Shown here one piece after another: positions 35,287 through 43,610 of a DNA stretch of 64,000 nt (position 1 is its first letter; each line of letters starts with the position of its first letter). This DNA is from Rahnella aceris (GTDB lineage: Bacteria > Pseudomonadota > Gammaproteobacteria > Enterobacterales > Enterobacteriaceae), in contig NZ_JAADJV010000001.1 of NCBI RefSeq assembly GCF_011684115.1, forward strand, positions 1,488,001 through 1,552,000, read 5' to 3'. The position numbers were made by a program, and so were the translations under genes. The notes beneath the pieces were generated by a model, which had not been told where the DNA came from, did not search any database, and saw only the letters and a program-made list of their open reading frames with translations.

Positions 35287-35960
35287 CCAGCCCCTTTCTG
35301 AATCGGTACGGTATCAATGACATACCCTACGCCCCTCACCGTTCGGACATAACCGTCGCCGATTTTGCGACGTAAATTACCCATATGCACATCGAGTGCA
35401 TTGCTCATATTTTCTTTTGCGCCGAATATCCTTTCTTCCAGAAACCTTCGTGTAAGCACGCGATCAGTGCGCATCATTAAAGTTTCAAGCAGCGCGTATT
35501 CACTTGCCGTCAACTCAACATTCCGCGCGCTCACTGTCACGCGACGAGTCGGCACGTGGAGAGATAACCCACGAATTTCTATCACCTCATTCTCAAAACC
35601 GTAACTGCGTCGCGCAAGTGCTCTTACCCTGGCCAACAACTCGGCGAGAACAAAAGGTTTGACGAGATAGTCGTCAGCACCGGCATCCAGCCCGCACAGG
35701 CGATCCTGCAGGGTGCCTCGCGCGGTCAGAATGATGACGGGGATCCCCTTGAGCTGCTGGCGCAAGTACGCCATCAGGCTCATGCCATCGCCGTCGGGCA
35801 GTCCGAGGTCGAGCAACACAAGTTCCGGCACGCAGGCATCGAGTTGATGCAGCGCATCCACTTTGCGGCGAACCCATATGACATCTAATCCTTGATCTGC
35901 AAGGGCAATACGTACGCCGTTGCCGAGATCCAGGTCGTCTTCGATGAGGAGAATTTTCAC
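35283..35960 (-). CDS. OmpR-family response regulator
   Basis: 225 residues. The receiver domain has the acidic pair EDD near the start, phosphoacceptor Asp51 in LVLLDLGLPDGDG, and Lys in DDYLVKPF. A C-terminal winged helix of the OmpR/PhoB class ends with RRKIGDGYVRTVRGVGYV. Translationally coupled to the kinase. It probably binds the direct repeats in the 206-bp gap to mipA. Confidence 0.93.
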   Translation of the reverse strand: MKILLIEDDLDLGNGVRIALADQGLDVIWVRRKVDALHQLDACVPELVLLDLGLPDGDGMSLMAYLRQQLKGIPVIILTARGTLQDRLCGLDAGADDYLVKPFVLAELLARVRALARRSYGFENEVIEIRGLSLHVPTRRVTVSARNVELTASEYALLETLMMRTDRVLTRRFLEERIFGAKENMSNALDVHMGNLRRKIGDGYVRTVRGVGYVIDTVPIQKGAG

Positions 35961-35985
35961 AATAGTTACGTTATCAACAGTGAAT

Positions 35986-36029
35986 GAAGAACGTCTGAAG
36001 AAAAAAACGGTATCAGGAAATTTATCAGG
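35986..36029. promoter_or_regulatory. Direct repeats, candidate response-regulator sites
   Basis: GAAGAA repeats with an 11-base period (35986 and 35997), and TATCAGG repeats with a 12-base period (36011 and 36023). OmpR-class regulators bind direct repeats of about this spacing. They lie between the divergent regulator and mipA genes. Confidence 0.35.
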
Positions 36030-36166
36030 TTTGTGTCACCGGTACGTGCTTAAGTATTTCTTCATTTTTAGCTCATGAGAACTTTAGGGTGCGTATTCAA
36101 ACTGAGCGTTCTGGCGTTTAAAACCCGCTTGTATCGTAATCGTTTGAATCCATAAGGACTTCTTTA

Positions 36167-37003
36167 ATGAGCAACTTCGAACTGCGTCATAAGTTCCCCT
36201 ATTCACTCTCAGGACGCACCCTGATAAAAATGCTGCCGGGCGCGCTGCTGGCGTTACTGGCCACCCCAACACTTGCGGCAGAACCACAACAGGGTAACGC
36301 CTTAACGTTGGGAGGAGGCGTGGATGTTACGCCACTTTATTCTGGTTCGGATGAAAACCGCGTCACGACAGCCCTGGTGCTTGATTACTCGATGCATAAT
36401 GGGTTCTTCGTGAGTACCACGCGGGGTATCGGTTACGGCAACAGCACCGGCAAGCTGGATTACAGTACTGCGCTGAGCTATCGCGCAGGCCGTAAGGATC
36501 ATGACGTGGACAGCGACTCACTGAGCGATGGCAGTGACGACTTGCGGGGTATGGGCGATATCAAAGGCTCGGCTATCGGGGCATTGGGTCTGGGGTATAA
36601 GGTCACCGACTGGCTTCATTTGCAATTGCAGGCTGAGGTGCCGTTTTCTCAGCGGGACAATGGCGCGGCCCTGCATTTCGGCATTATCAGCCCGCTTTAT
36701 AGCTCATCGGAAAATACCGTGACGATGGCGCTGACCAGCAGTTGGGGAACAGGCAACTATATGCAAACTTACTACGGGGTAAGTTCATCACAGTCAGCCG
36801 CATCGGGGTTTAGTCAATATGATGCCGGTTCCGGGATTTATGCCTATTCACTGAATATGGACTGGACACACAAGTTCAACCAAGACTGGAGCGTGGTTGC
36901 CGCAACAGGCTTTACGCAGTTGGCTGGTGATGCACGCAACAGCCCGATTGTTCAACGAAAAGCATCGCCCACTGGAAGCTTGAAAGTGACATATAGCTTC
37001 TGA
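36167..37003 (+). CDS. MipA/OmpV-family outer-membrane protein
   Basis: 278 residues. The N-terminus is long and charged before a hydrophobic signal segment ending TLAAEPQQ; ATG 36167 follows AAGGA, though an ATG at 36230 would give a shorter signal. The mature protein is an alternating beta-strand barrel ending KVTYSF, with the terminal Phe typical of outer-membrane proteins. GGGVDVTPLYSGSDE is the family start. Members act as porin-like proteins or as MltA-interacting scaffold. Divergence from the two-component genes points to control by them. Confidence 0.88.
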   Translation: MSNFELRHKFPYSLSGRTLIKMLPGALLALLATPTLAAEPQQGNALTLGGGVDVTPLYSGSDENRVTTALVLDYSMHNGFFVSTTRGIGYGNSTGKLDYSTALSYRAGRKDHDVDSDSLSDGSDDLRGMGDIKGSAIGALGLGYKVTDWLHLQLQAEVPFSQRDNGAALHFGIISPLYSSSENTVTMALTSSWGTGNYMQTYYGVSSSQSAASGFSQYDAGSGIYAYSLNMDWTHKFNQDWSVVAATGFTQLAGDARNSPIVQRKASPTGSLKVTYSF

Positions 37004-37125
37004 ACGTAGTTCGATTGCACTGTCAATAAATACACACTCGATCCGCCCCGATACAGATGATGGGGCGGTACTCACAAAGGACGTAAGGATTTCACTTAAA
37101 GAAAGCTCAAGCATTGTTGTTTCTC

Positions 37126-37875
37126 CTAATTACAGTAACTGGCAAAAATAACGTGCTTATTTCTCATGGAGAGAACCCATTGAGAAGCTGAAATGGCGTA
37201 GTGAATGTTTTTTATACCAAATTTTTCCAAGTCTTCCGGAGGGTATGAAAACCATTTCTCCGGAAATCTTTCTTTATAGTCATCTTTTAATTGCGGACAA
37301 AATGACACCCTGATGTTCACACCAATTCTTCTATAGAATGCAATGTCATCATTTTTTAATTTTTTAAATTCCTGAAGTATAAAAAAATCATCTTTAGAAA
37401 TATTTCCTGATACTGTTACTTCTCTCTCAGGGCCGTTGACACCACCATGCCACAGAAGATATGAATTATTACCTAGATATTTATTCTTCCCGGCCGGGAA
37501 AATATAGTTAGCACAGGCAGAAGCGCAAACACTACGTACATCAACACTGAGGCCATTTTTGTAGATGTAGTCACCTATCTCCATAGCATTTCTGGCATCA
37601 CCACCAATGCTATTTATAGATATTTTTTTGATGTCATGATTTATGGTTAGATTCAAAACAGCAACGTAAGAAGTGTCTGTAATTTTTCCATTATAATAAA
37701 GCACATCCCCCCTGCTATATATTTCAGGAGGATCTAAAAGAGCCTTCACGTCCGGGAGATCGATCTCCTCATATGCTCCACATGGTGCCGGGGAAAATAA
37801 AAAGACAATCAAAAATGCTGAAGCCATCACTTGATGATTAAAAATGGAAAAAATACTAAAATGGACATGTCTCAT
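37126..37875 (-). CDS. Secreted ClpP/SppA-like periplasmic protein (COG3904-like)
   Basis: 249 residues, markedly AT-rich. A hydrophobic N-terminal segment ends around CGAYEE. The core ISINSIGGDARNAMEIGDYI, VCASACANYIFPAG and LLWHGG matches the crotonase/ClpP-like fold of COG3904 predicted periplasmic proteins. The Ser in CASAC and the His in WHGG sit where a Ser-His pair would be. Activity is unproven in the family as I know it. It stands alone; composition differs from both neighbours, suggesting recent transfer. Confidence 0.7.
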   Translation of the reverse strand: MRHVHFSIFSIFNHQVMASAFLIVFLFSPAPCGAYEEIDLPDVKALLDPPEIYSRGDVLYYNGKITDTSYVAVLNLTINHDIKKISINSIGGDARNAMEIGDYIYKNGLSVDVRSVCASACANYIFPAGKNKYLGNNSYLLWHGGVNGPEREVTVSGNISKDDFFILQEFKKLKNDDIAFYRRIGVNIRVSFCPQLKDDYKERFPEKWFSYPPEDLEKFGIKNIHYAISASQWVLSMRNKHVIFASYCN

Positions 37876-38173
37876 TATTTTGAATTCCTTTTCACAACAT
37901 AAATGGAAAATTAAATATGCAAATCATTTTGACACGTATTTTTTTGTTTCTTTACGGCAGGAGGATAGCCACATTTTCTTTGTGTAATGTATTCTCTAAA
38001 ATCGCCTGCTTTAAGTAAACAAATGTAAGTGAATGTGTTTTTCATCAATTTTTTTGAATAAAAAACTAAAGTGATTGCACAGAACTATGAGCGCAAACAG
38101 TCACTCGGCTACTCAGCCCTGAAGGGTTGCTTACCGGATTTACTTTCACCCCCTGGCTCCGGGGTTAATCAAT

Positions 38174-38238
38174 GTCCGCTTTAGGCACCAAACTGCTGTA
38201 GGTGAAGCCCATCAGGCTGCTTCGAGCGAACAGCTGAC
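38174..38238. repeat. Dispersed repeat, long form, copy 2
   Basis: 59 of 65 bases match 33227-33291. It sits in the 560-bp gene-free stretch 37876-38439, which otherwise is AT-rich sequence in which I see no other feature. Confidence 0.8.
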
Positions 38239-38439
38239 AAAAGGCCCAATGACGAAACGTCGTAGACAAGCGGCTGCACAAAAGATCCAGATGCATCCCG
38301 TCAGTCCAACAATACGGCAGGTTCGTCTTTCCTGAGTTACATCAACTCTGCTGGAGATTTGTCATGCAAATAAGATGCAGAGCTCGTTTTATGAGCATGT
38401 CGAGTATTATTCTGTGAACAATTCTCAGGAGGTAAAAAT

Positions 38440-38751
38440 ATGAAAAAGCTTCTGATATGTTGTTTGTTTGGTAATACAGCAAATTCTCTCGCCAAAAGGA
38501 TGCAGTTGCTGGCAGAAAAAAAGGACTACAATCTCATTATTAGCGCTGTGGGTCTGGATAATTTTGCCAGTGTAGCTCCCGCTTTCGACGGTTTTCTGAT
38601 TGCGCCACACATTCAGTACAAGGTCTCCGAGATTGAAAAAATTGTCGGGGACTCTCGTTCAATTGCAATTATTGAAAGTCTGCCCTATGCGTCACTCAAC
38701 GCGGAGAAAGTTTTAGCGTTTGTGATGGAACAGATGCAGGACCGCAGATAG
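38440..38751 (+). CDS. Orphan PTS IIB-like protein (lactose/cellobiose type)
   Basis: 103 residues behind an excellent AGGAGGT site. The N-terminal strand-loop LLICCLFGNTANSLAKRM aligns with the phosphorylated-cysteine loop of lactose/cellobiose-type IIB proteins; Cys7 or Cys8 would carry the phosphate. VAPAFDGFLIAPHIQYKVSEIE matches the second half. No IIA, IIC or glycosidase gene is nearby, so it is an orphan, perhaps regulatory or a leftover of a lost sugar locus. Confidence 0.72.
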   Translation: MKKLLICCLFGNTANSLAKRMQLLAEKKDYNLIISAVGLDNFASVAPAFDGFLIAPHIQYKVSEIEKIVGDSRSIAIIESLPYASLNAEKVLAFVMEQMQDRR

Positions 38752-38768
38752 CATCCAGAACCTTCACA

Positions 38769-39017
38769 ATGATGCTACCAGGTGGGGAGACTGTTCTTGC
38801 TAAAGAGCATTTCTTTATTATTAATACAAATAAATCAGATATTGATCGCTCAAGGTGGAGTAGCAACGAAAAAAATGTTATTCGCGATCATTACTGGTGG
38901 ACAATAGAAGAGCTCAGACATACCGATGAAATAATCTTCCCACTCGATTTGATCATTAACATACTTGAAAGCAAGTTAACCGACTCCCTAGTATTTAATG
39001 TATCGAAAATACCTTGA
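38769..39017 (+). pseudogene. Nudix hydrolase remnant
   Basis: 82 codons. MLPGGE resembles the strand that enters a Nudix box, but the text then jumps straight to VLAKEHFFII and the C-terminal WWTIEELRHTDEIIFPLDL typical of the end of Nudix proteins. The Nudix box itself (G-x5-E-x7-REUxEExGU) is missing, and so is the N-terminal part. It begins 18 bases after the PTS IIB stop, and its own stop abuts a repeat copy. Probably non-functional. Confidence 0.6.
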
Positions 39018-39057
39018 TTTCCGCCTCTGGCACAGGGCTGCTGTCGCAGCCCCTGAT
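39018..39057. repeat. Dispersed hairpin repeat copy
   Basis: TTTCCGCCTCTGGCACAG box followed by a GGGCTGC/GCAGCCC stem. It begins immediately after the Nudix remnant stop codon. Confidence 0.55.
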
Positions 39058-39210
39058 AGCCTCAAACCTCTGGTGATTCATGTGCCTTGAACAAAGAGAG
39101 AGCTGTTTACAGGGACTTCCCCTTTCGTGCCAGGAAGTACATAATTGATTGATATTTAAACAGCACATGGCGTCTTTATGGATCTCTTCTGAAGTGCGGG
39201 GTAACGCTGT

Positions 39211-39729
39211 ATGAATGTGCCGCAAACAAAATCTGAATTGCTTTTAGCAATCGATAAAAATTTCAATAAATTAATCAGTTATCTTAATGCCATCCCCCCC
39301 GAACTCACCTTAGATAACTCAATGGATGGACACTGCAAGGGCACGGAAATGAGTGTTCGCGATCTGGTTTCCTATCTGCTCGGGTGGAACACTCTGGTTG
39401 TAAAGTGGATCACTTCCGACGGGAAAGGATTGCCTGTTAATTTTCCAGAAACCGGTTTTAAGTGGAATCAACTTGGGCTTCTGGCGCAAAAATTTTACTC
39501 TGATTATAGCGAATTGGATTATAACGCGTTAATTACTGAGCTCGAGGAAGTAAAAGATGAAATAGTGAAACTTATTGATGGGCTCACTGATGACGCTTTG
39601 TATGCTAAACCATGGTACACAAAATGGACTATGGGGCGAATGATCTCATTTAACACATCATCTCCCTATGCCAATGCTAATGGCAGATTAAGGAAATGGG
39701 CGAAAAATAATAGTATCAGCTTAAAATAA
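39211..39729 (+). CDS. ClbS/DfsB-family four-helix-bundle protein
   Basis: 172 residues. MNVPQTKSELLLAIDKNFNKL, then SVRDLVSYLLGWNTLV and a C-terminal TKWTMGRMISFNTSSPYANANGRLRKW are the family pattern. ClbS in colibactin producers is a cyclopropane hydrolase that protects the cell against its own genotoxin; DfsB-type relatives are often of unknown function. No colibactin gene is nearby. It may give resistance to a neighbour's genotoxin. The start ATG 39211 has only a weak ribosome-binding site. Confidence 0.85.
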   Translation: MNVPQTKSELLLAIDKNFNKLISYLNAIPPELTLDNSMDGHCKGTEMSVRDLVSYLLGWNTLVVKWITSDGKGLPVNFPETGFKWNQLGLLAQKFYSDYSELDYNALITELEEVKDEIVKLIDGLTDDALYAKPWYTKWTMGRMISFNTSSPYANANGRLRKWAKNNSISLK

Positions 39730-39784
39730 AAAAACTCTGTGAATTTGTCACCTTTACTTTGATGAAAATGCCAGGAGATTAATA

Positions 39785-40003
39785 ATGCTGATCTACAACG
39801 TTTTTGGACGACACCTTGGGATCAAACGTGAGGGGGAGCGCTGGCTTGTATTCCGCGCAGACCTGACAGAGCGAAAATTTTCCCGGCTTTACGACATCGC
39901 AATTCCGAACGATCTGACAGAGGCAGAAATTCCAGGTTGGCTTGATGACATTTTACATGAGGCGGCAACAGAGCGTCATCCGGAGGTGAAGCGTGTCGAA
40001 TAA
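39785..40003 (+). CDS. Small conserved protein (DUF7661-like)
   Basis: 72 residues behind AGGAG. It begins MLIYNVFGRHLGIKREGERW and ends LDDILHEAATERHPEVKR. This resembles small uncharacterised proteins I recall as DUF7661, which have a beta-rich start and a C-terminal amphipathic helix. No catalytic motif is visible. It lies 55 bases after the ClbS-like gene and could be co-transcribed. Confidence 0.55.
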   Translation: MLIYNVFGRHLGIKREGERWLVFRADLTERKFSRLYDIAIPNDLTEAEIPGWLDDILHEAATERHPEVKRVE

Positions 40004-40126
40004 GAAATCTGGCTTGCATGCGTAAGTATCCCGCTTAACCGGAGCATTCACTAATAGAGATATTTTGTCACGCCATCCGGACATCGCCTCCTCACCATCG
40101 ACAACTAATACGCTGTGCTGCTTGTC

Positions 40127-40159
40127 ATGTCCGCCTCCGGCACAGTGAGAAGCGGACAT
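40127..40159. repeat. Dispersed hairpin repeat, best-preserved ends
   Basis: ATGTCCGC and the exact complement GCGGACAT flank a 17-base interior that begins CTCCGGCACAG. This short copy shows that the element has complementary termini. Confidence 0.7.
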
Positions 40160-40248
40160 CGTTTTTCGGTCAGGATACCTGCTATGATAATTTTTTGATG
40201 AAAAGGCATTCAATTGACAGAAATAGGCGAAGGTAATAAAAGGGAGGT

Positions 40249-40494
40249 GTGATGTTTACCCCAGAGTTTATTAATGATGAACATGGAGAGTTTCTACTTG
40301 TAGCCAGCCACAGCCTGGCATCCCCGGAATCTATAAGACTCAGTATTGCGTACAATATTGCCAGAATATCTTACGGACTATCACAGCTTCCATCGCACAT
40401 TCGAACTTGCCGGGTCGTCTATGATATTAGAGGACAATCAATCCCTGACCAGGTCCTGGTAGTTTTTATCAATGCTAGTGGCACTGGTCAGTAA
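40249..40494 (+). pseudogene. Unrecognised ORF truncated by the 108-bp duplication
   Basis: The start at 40249 follows a near-perfect GGGAGGTG site, so this was a genuinely translated gene. About 70 residues are its own (YNIARISYGLSQLPSH and VVYDIRGQSIP look like a folded domain end). From base 40459 it reads into the duplicated block, gains VVFINASGTGQ and stops. I cannot name the family; nothing downstream looks like its lost 3' end. Confidence 0.55.
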
Positions 40495-40566
40495 TGAGCT
40501 ATGCCAATCAATTTTCAATTTACTCACTCCTATGATGAAGAGGTTGATTAGAAATTAGGATACTAA
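40459..40566. repeat. 108-bp exact duplication, copy 2
   Basis: Identical to 31084-31191. It carries the first 20 or so codons of the DUF6434-like gene on the minus strand without the rest of that gene, and interrupts the ORF starting at 40249. Confidence 0.95.
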
Positions 40567-40594
40567 CTAGCATCAAATGCCGAAATTCTGCAAC

Positions 40595-40649
40595 GTCGGC
40601 TTTTGGCACAAACCGGCCCATTACGTTGGAAACGTCGGCTCTGAGCGAG
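40595..40649. repeat. Dispersed hairpin repeat copy
   Basis: GTCGGCTTTTGGCACAAACC, a variable interior, then ACGTCGGCTCTGAGCGAG. Layout equals the copy at 30862. It starts 29 bases after the 108-bp duplication ends. Confidence 0.55.
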
Positions 40650-40802
40650 ATATAGACTTTCATGCCCTGAAAGCATTGGTTCGGATTTGTCGAAATCGAA
40701 GTCAGCAGTGCAATGTAAAATCCCAACAGCCATGGCTGCTAGCCAAGGTCGTGGAAATCAAAGACGTTTACTTTCGCTATTGGCAAAGGAAATAAAGGGG
40801 CA

Positions 40803-41519
40803 TTATTCTTCCGCAAAGAGGAGCCCTTGCTGCTGGCGAATTCCAAAATGTTGCTCTAAGGCTTTCCACCCCGACACGGTGACATTCAACGCCCTTGATT
40901 TACTCGAGCAGTTCAGCCACTTCCACGCGATAAAAGCCTCCAGCAGAGCGGAACCAAGAGGTCCTGCGAGGTGATACTGTCGCTCGGTCCAGTCGAGGCA
41001 CATTCGGTTATTTCCTGCGCGATCTGCACTGATTTCCACGCCTTGCTGTTCAAACCAGAGATGCCCCTGAACAGTCAGTACGTACTGTCGATCTTCTTGC
41101 ATGGCAATCAGTCCCCGGTTGAGCATCCCCTGTGAAATGACCACGCCGATTTGCCCGGCTAAATGATCGTAACAACAGCGCGCAAAACGAAGCGCCTTCG
41201 CTGAAGGATTCGGTGTAGTTTGCCACTGAGAAGTGACTGGCCCGACAGAGGCCAGATTTTCTAAGAGCTGGGAAACATGCGGCCCGGCTAAGCGATAATA
41301 ACGATAGCGCCCCACAGACTCTACGGTAATCAGCCCGCCATCACGCAGTTTTGCGAGATGAAAACTGGCGGTCTGCGCTGTAATGCTGGCCGCCTCGGCC
41401 AGAGCGCTGGCAGAAAGCGCTTCGCCACCAGACAGGTTAATTAGCATTATCGAACGCACCGGCTCGGCGATGAGATGTGCCACGACTGAAATATGAAATT
41501 GGTTCATTCTGCGCGCCAT
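40803..41519 (-). CDS. ArsR-type winged-helix regulator
   Basis: 238 residues. The N-terminal HTH_20/ArsR domain (ASALAEAASITAQTASFHLAKLRDGGLITVESVGRYRYYRL) is followed by a C-terminal part of about 140 residues with several cysteines (RCCYDH, CLDW, NCSS). I see no classical metal-binding CxC site. ATG 41519 and ATG 41507 are both possible. It faces the MFS gene across 82 bp that hold a GTTCGA/TCGAAC palindrome, so it is probably the repressor of that exporter. Confidence 0.87.
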   Translation of the reverse strand: MARRMNQFHISVVAHLIAEPVRSIMLINLSGGEALSASALAEAASITAQTASFHLAKLRDGGLITVESVGRYRYYRLAGPHVSQLLENLASVGPVTSQWQTTPNPSAKALRFARCCYDHLAGQIGVVISQGMLNRGLIAMQEDRQYVLTVQGHLWFEQQGVEISADRAGNNRMCLDWTERQYHLAGPLGSALLEAFIAWKWLNCSSKSRALNVTVSGWKALEQHFGIRQQQGLLFAEE

Positions 41520-41554
41520 TGAAAGTGAAGTCAGTGTTTACCAGAGAGTTGATA

Positions 41555-41572
41555 GTTCGATACGGCTCGAAC
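41555..41572. promoter_or_regulatory. Candidate ArsR-type operator
   Basis: GTTCGA-N6-TCGAAC, a perfect 6+6 inverted repeat in the short divergent region of the regulator and MFS genes. Confidence 0.6.
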
Positions 41573-41601
41573 CATTATTTAGCGTGCGCAAGGTATAGTC
41601 A

Positions 41602-43011
41602 ATGAATCCCCTATTCGGACAATTGCCTCTACCAATGAACAACTCTTCTACGGCTCAAAAATGGTTGTTAACTGCAACCAGTATCAGTTACATCATCGTG
41701 ATTCTTGATACCTCGATTGTGAACGTTGCACTTGCACCGCTGGCAGCCGCTCTGCACTCGACTATTAGCGGACTACAATGGGTCGTCAGTTCCTACACCG
41801 TCACTTTCGCCAGTTTGCTGCTCAGCGGTGGTGCTTTGGGTGACAAACTGGGGGCAAAAAACGTTTATCTGACTGGCCTCCTGCTGTTTGCACTTGCTTC
41901 GGCGGGATGCGGCTTTTCATCAACATTGTCCTCTATGATCTTTTCGAGGATATTGCAGGGCATCGGTGCAGCCTTGCTGGTCCCCGCCTCTCTTGCTTTG
42001 ATAAACAGTGAGTTTCCACAGTCTCAGGAGCGCGCTAAAGCCATAGGTATCTGGGCCGGATGCGGTGGAATTGCGATGGCTGCCGGCCCGTTATTTGGCG
42101 GATTGCTGATCCAACTCTTAGGCTGGCGAAGTATTTTCCTGGTCAATGTTCCAATCGCACTGATCGGGATTGTGCTGGCAACGCGCATTCCTGCGATAAA
42201 AATCTCTGCCAACGAGAGAACGATGGACATTGCAGGGCAGTTATTCGCCATTATCGCGCTGGGCTCGTCTATTGCCGTACTGATTGAAGGGGGCCATCGA
42301 GGATGGCTTGACCCGTGGATTTGCGGAGGATTACTGGTGGCGGTCATGGCCTGGGGGCTTTTCATCTTTACCGAGCGCACAATCAGCCAGCCGATGCTGC
42401 CGATGACGCTATTTCGTCTTGCTGATTTTTCGGCCTCGGTCACCGTCTCGCTTATTTCAGGGTTAGTGTTTTACGGGCTGTTTTTCCTGCTCAGCCTGTA
42501 CTTCGAAACCGTGCGCGGCTGGTCATCGCTGGACGCGGGTCTCGCTTTTCTTCCCTTGACCTTGCTGGTCACGTTGGGCAGTTTTAGCGCCGGAAAACTT
42601 AACCGCCTGTTTGGCCCCTTTTGGCTGATAGCAGGCTGCTGCGGACTCTACGTCGCCGGATTCGCAGGATTATTGATATTAAGAGAAAATGCACCCTATT
42701 GGCGGGTGGCGGTTTGCTTTCCGGCTCTCGGTCTTGCCGCAGGAGTTATTACACCGGTCGCCACGGCAGCTGTCATGGGCTCAATAGTCAAAGAGCAGGC
42801 GGGAATTGTCGCCGGGGTACTCAACGCCAGCCGACAAACGGGAGCAGCGCTGGGAGTCGCCATCTTTGGCGGATTACTTAGCGCTGTAAAACCTCTCGCT
42901 GCGGGTATTTACGTTGCCGTCTGCCTCGGCATAGCCTTCTCAATGCTCGGCGGTCTGTTATGGATCATCATCCTAAGCAGGAATTCAACACATAAAAAGA
43001 ATACGCCGTGA
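41602..43011 (+). CDS. MFS drug exporter, 14-helix DHA2-type
   Basis: 469 residues with about 14 hydrophobic segments. Motif A is GGALGDKLGAKNVYLTG. A LDTSIVNVALAPLA motif in helix 1 and GGLLIQLLGWRSIFLVNVPI are typical of the EmrB/QacA (DHA2) drug:proton antiporters. ATG 41602 follows AAGG. It is divergent from the ArsR-type regulator, a usual exporter-repressor pair. The substrate is unknown. Confidence 0.9.
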   Translation: MNPLFGQLPLPMNNSSTAQKWLLTATSISYIIVILDTSIVNVALAPLAAALHSTISGLQWVVSSYTVTFASLLLSGGALGDKLGAKNVYLTGLLLFALASAGCGFSSTLSSMIFSRILQGIGAALLVPASLALINSEFPQSQERAKAIGIWAGCGGIAMAAGPLFGGLLIQLLGWRSIFLVNVPIALIGIVLATRIPAIKISANERTMDIAGQLFAIIALGSSIAVLIEGGHRGWLDPWICGGLLVAVMAWGLFIFTERTISQPMLPMTLFRLADFSASVTVSLISGLVFYGLFFLLSLYFETVRGWSSLDAGLAFLPLTLLVTLGSFSAGKLNRLFGPFWLIAGCCGLYVAGFAGLLILRENAPYWRVAVCFPALGLAAGVITPVATAAVMGSIVKEQAGIVAGVLNASRQTGAALGVAIFGGLLSAVKPLAAGIYVAVCLGIAFSMLGGLLWIIILSRNSTHKKNTP

Positions 43012-43184
43012 AAGCGTGGTCAGATTGCTGACGAACCCCGTCTTTCTTGTGAGCTTGATTAAGTGATTTGCGAGCGCGATGAGTGGACATTCAAGGAGCT
43101 CAGATACACCAGTGGTACAGTCTTCTGACGCGATGTGATGAGCACATACTTATGCAAAACTGGTGCACAGTAATGTACTTATAT

Positions 43185-43238
43185 TTCCGCTTCTGCCACT
43201 CAGTTGCCCTAACAGTAAAGAGGGCAACTGTGAGCGAG
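43185..43238. repeat. Dispersed hairpin repeat copy
   Basis: TTCCGCTTCTGCCACTC box, a 9-bp AGTTGCCCT/AGGGCAACT stem, then TGAGCGAG. It lies in 43012-43392, where I can support no gene. Confidence 0.5.
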
Positions 43239-43392
43239 AAGGCGACATTCGCTTTAAAGGTCACTTCATCCGTATGACAGAAAACCTCTAAAAAGCGGAT
43301 TGAACGATTATGCGGGATTCTTACAGGAGCAAAAGAACCATGCAGTTTATTTTCCTGATAATCTCGTTCGCATCTGGGCAACGTACCTTGGT

Positions 43393-43563
43393 TCATCCGT
43401 TCCCGCCGTCCCCTCCATTTGCCCCGGGAGAACCATCAACCAGAACGAACCCATTAACGTTGTGTTGCGTTGATGGCCATTTGGACGATGCGTCCGCATG
43501 GGCGAACGATGTTGACGCCAAGTAAACGAGAGCTGTAAATATATAGATTAGTTTCAGACGCAT
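43393..43563 (-). CDS. Secreted glycine-rich small peptide 3 (56 aa)
   Basis: ATG 43563 follows AAGGTG at normal spacing. The first 23 residues are a clear Sec signal peptide (positive MRLK, hydrophobic core, cleavage after AHA). The mature 33 residues are polar, then VLVDGSPG and a GGDGGNG tail. I found it by hand translation. It is the third of three consecutive minus-strand secreted peptides with glycine/aspartate/asparagine tails. No family recognised; a small toxin, signal peptide or surface peptide are all possible. Confidence 0.6.
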   Translation of the reverse strand: MRLKLIYIFTALVYLASTSFAHADASSKWPSTQHNVNGFVLVDGSPGANGGDGGNG

Positions 43564-43610
43564 AAGCAGCACCTTTTTGGAAAAACACTATTCGCCTGAG
43601 AGCGCTTACC

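Noticed and set aside
43083..43396. Overlapping ORFs on both strands before the small peptide genes (64 and 98 codons)
   Set aside because: Both run through a repeat copy, lack ribosome-binding sites and have no protein-like pattern.
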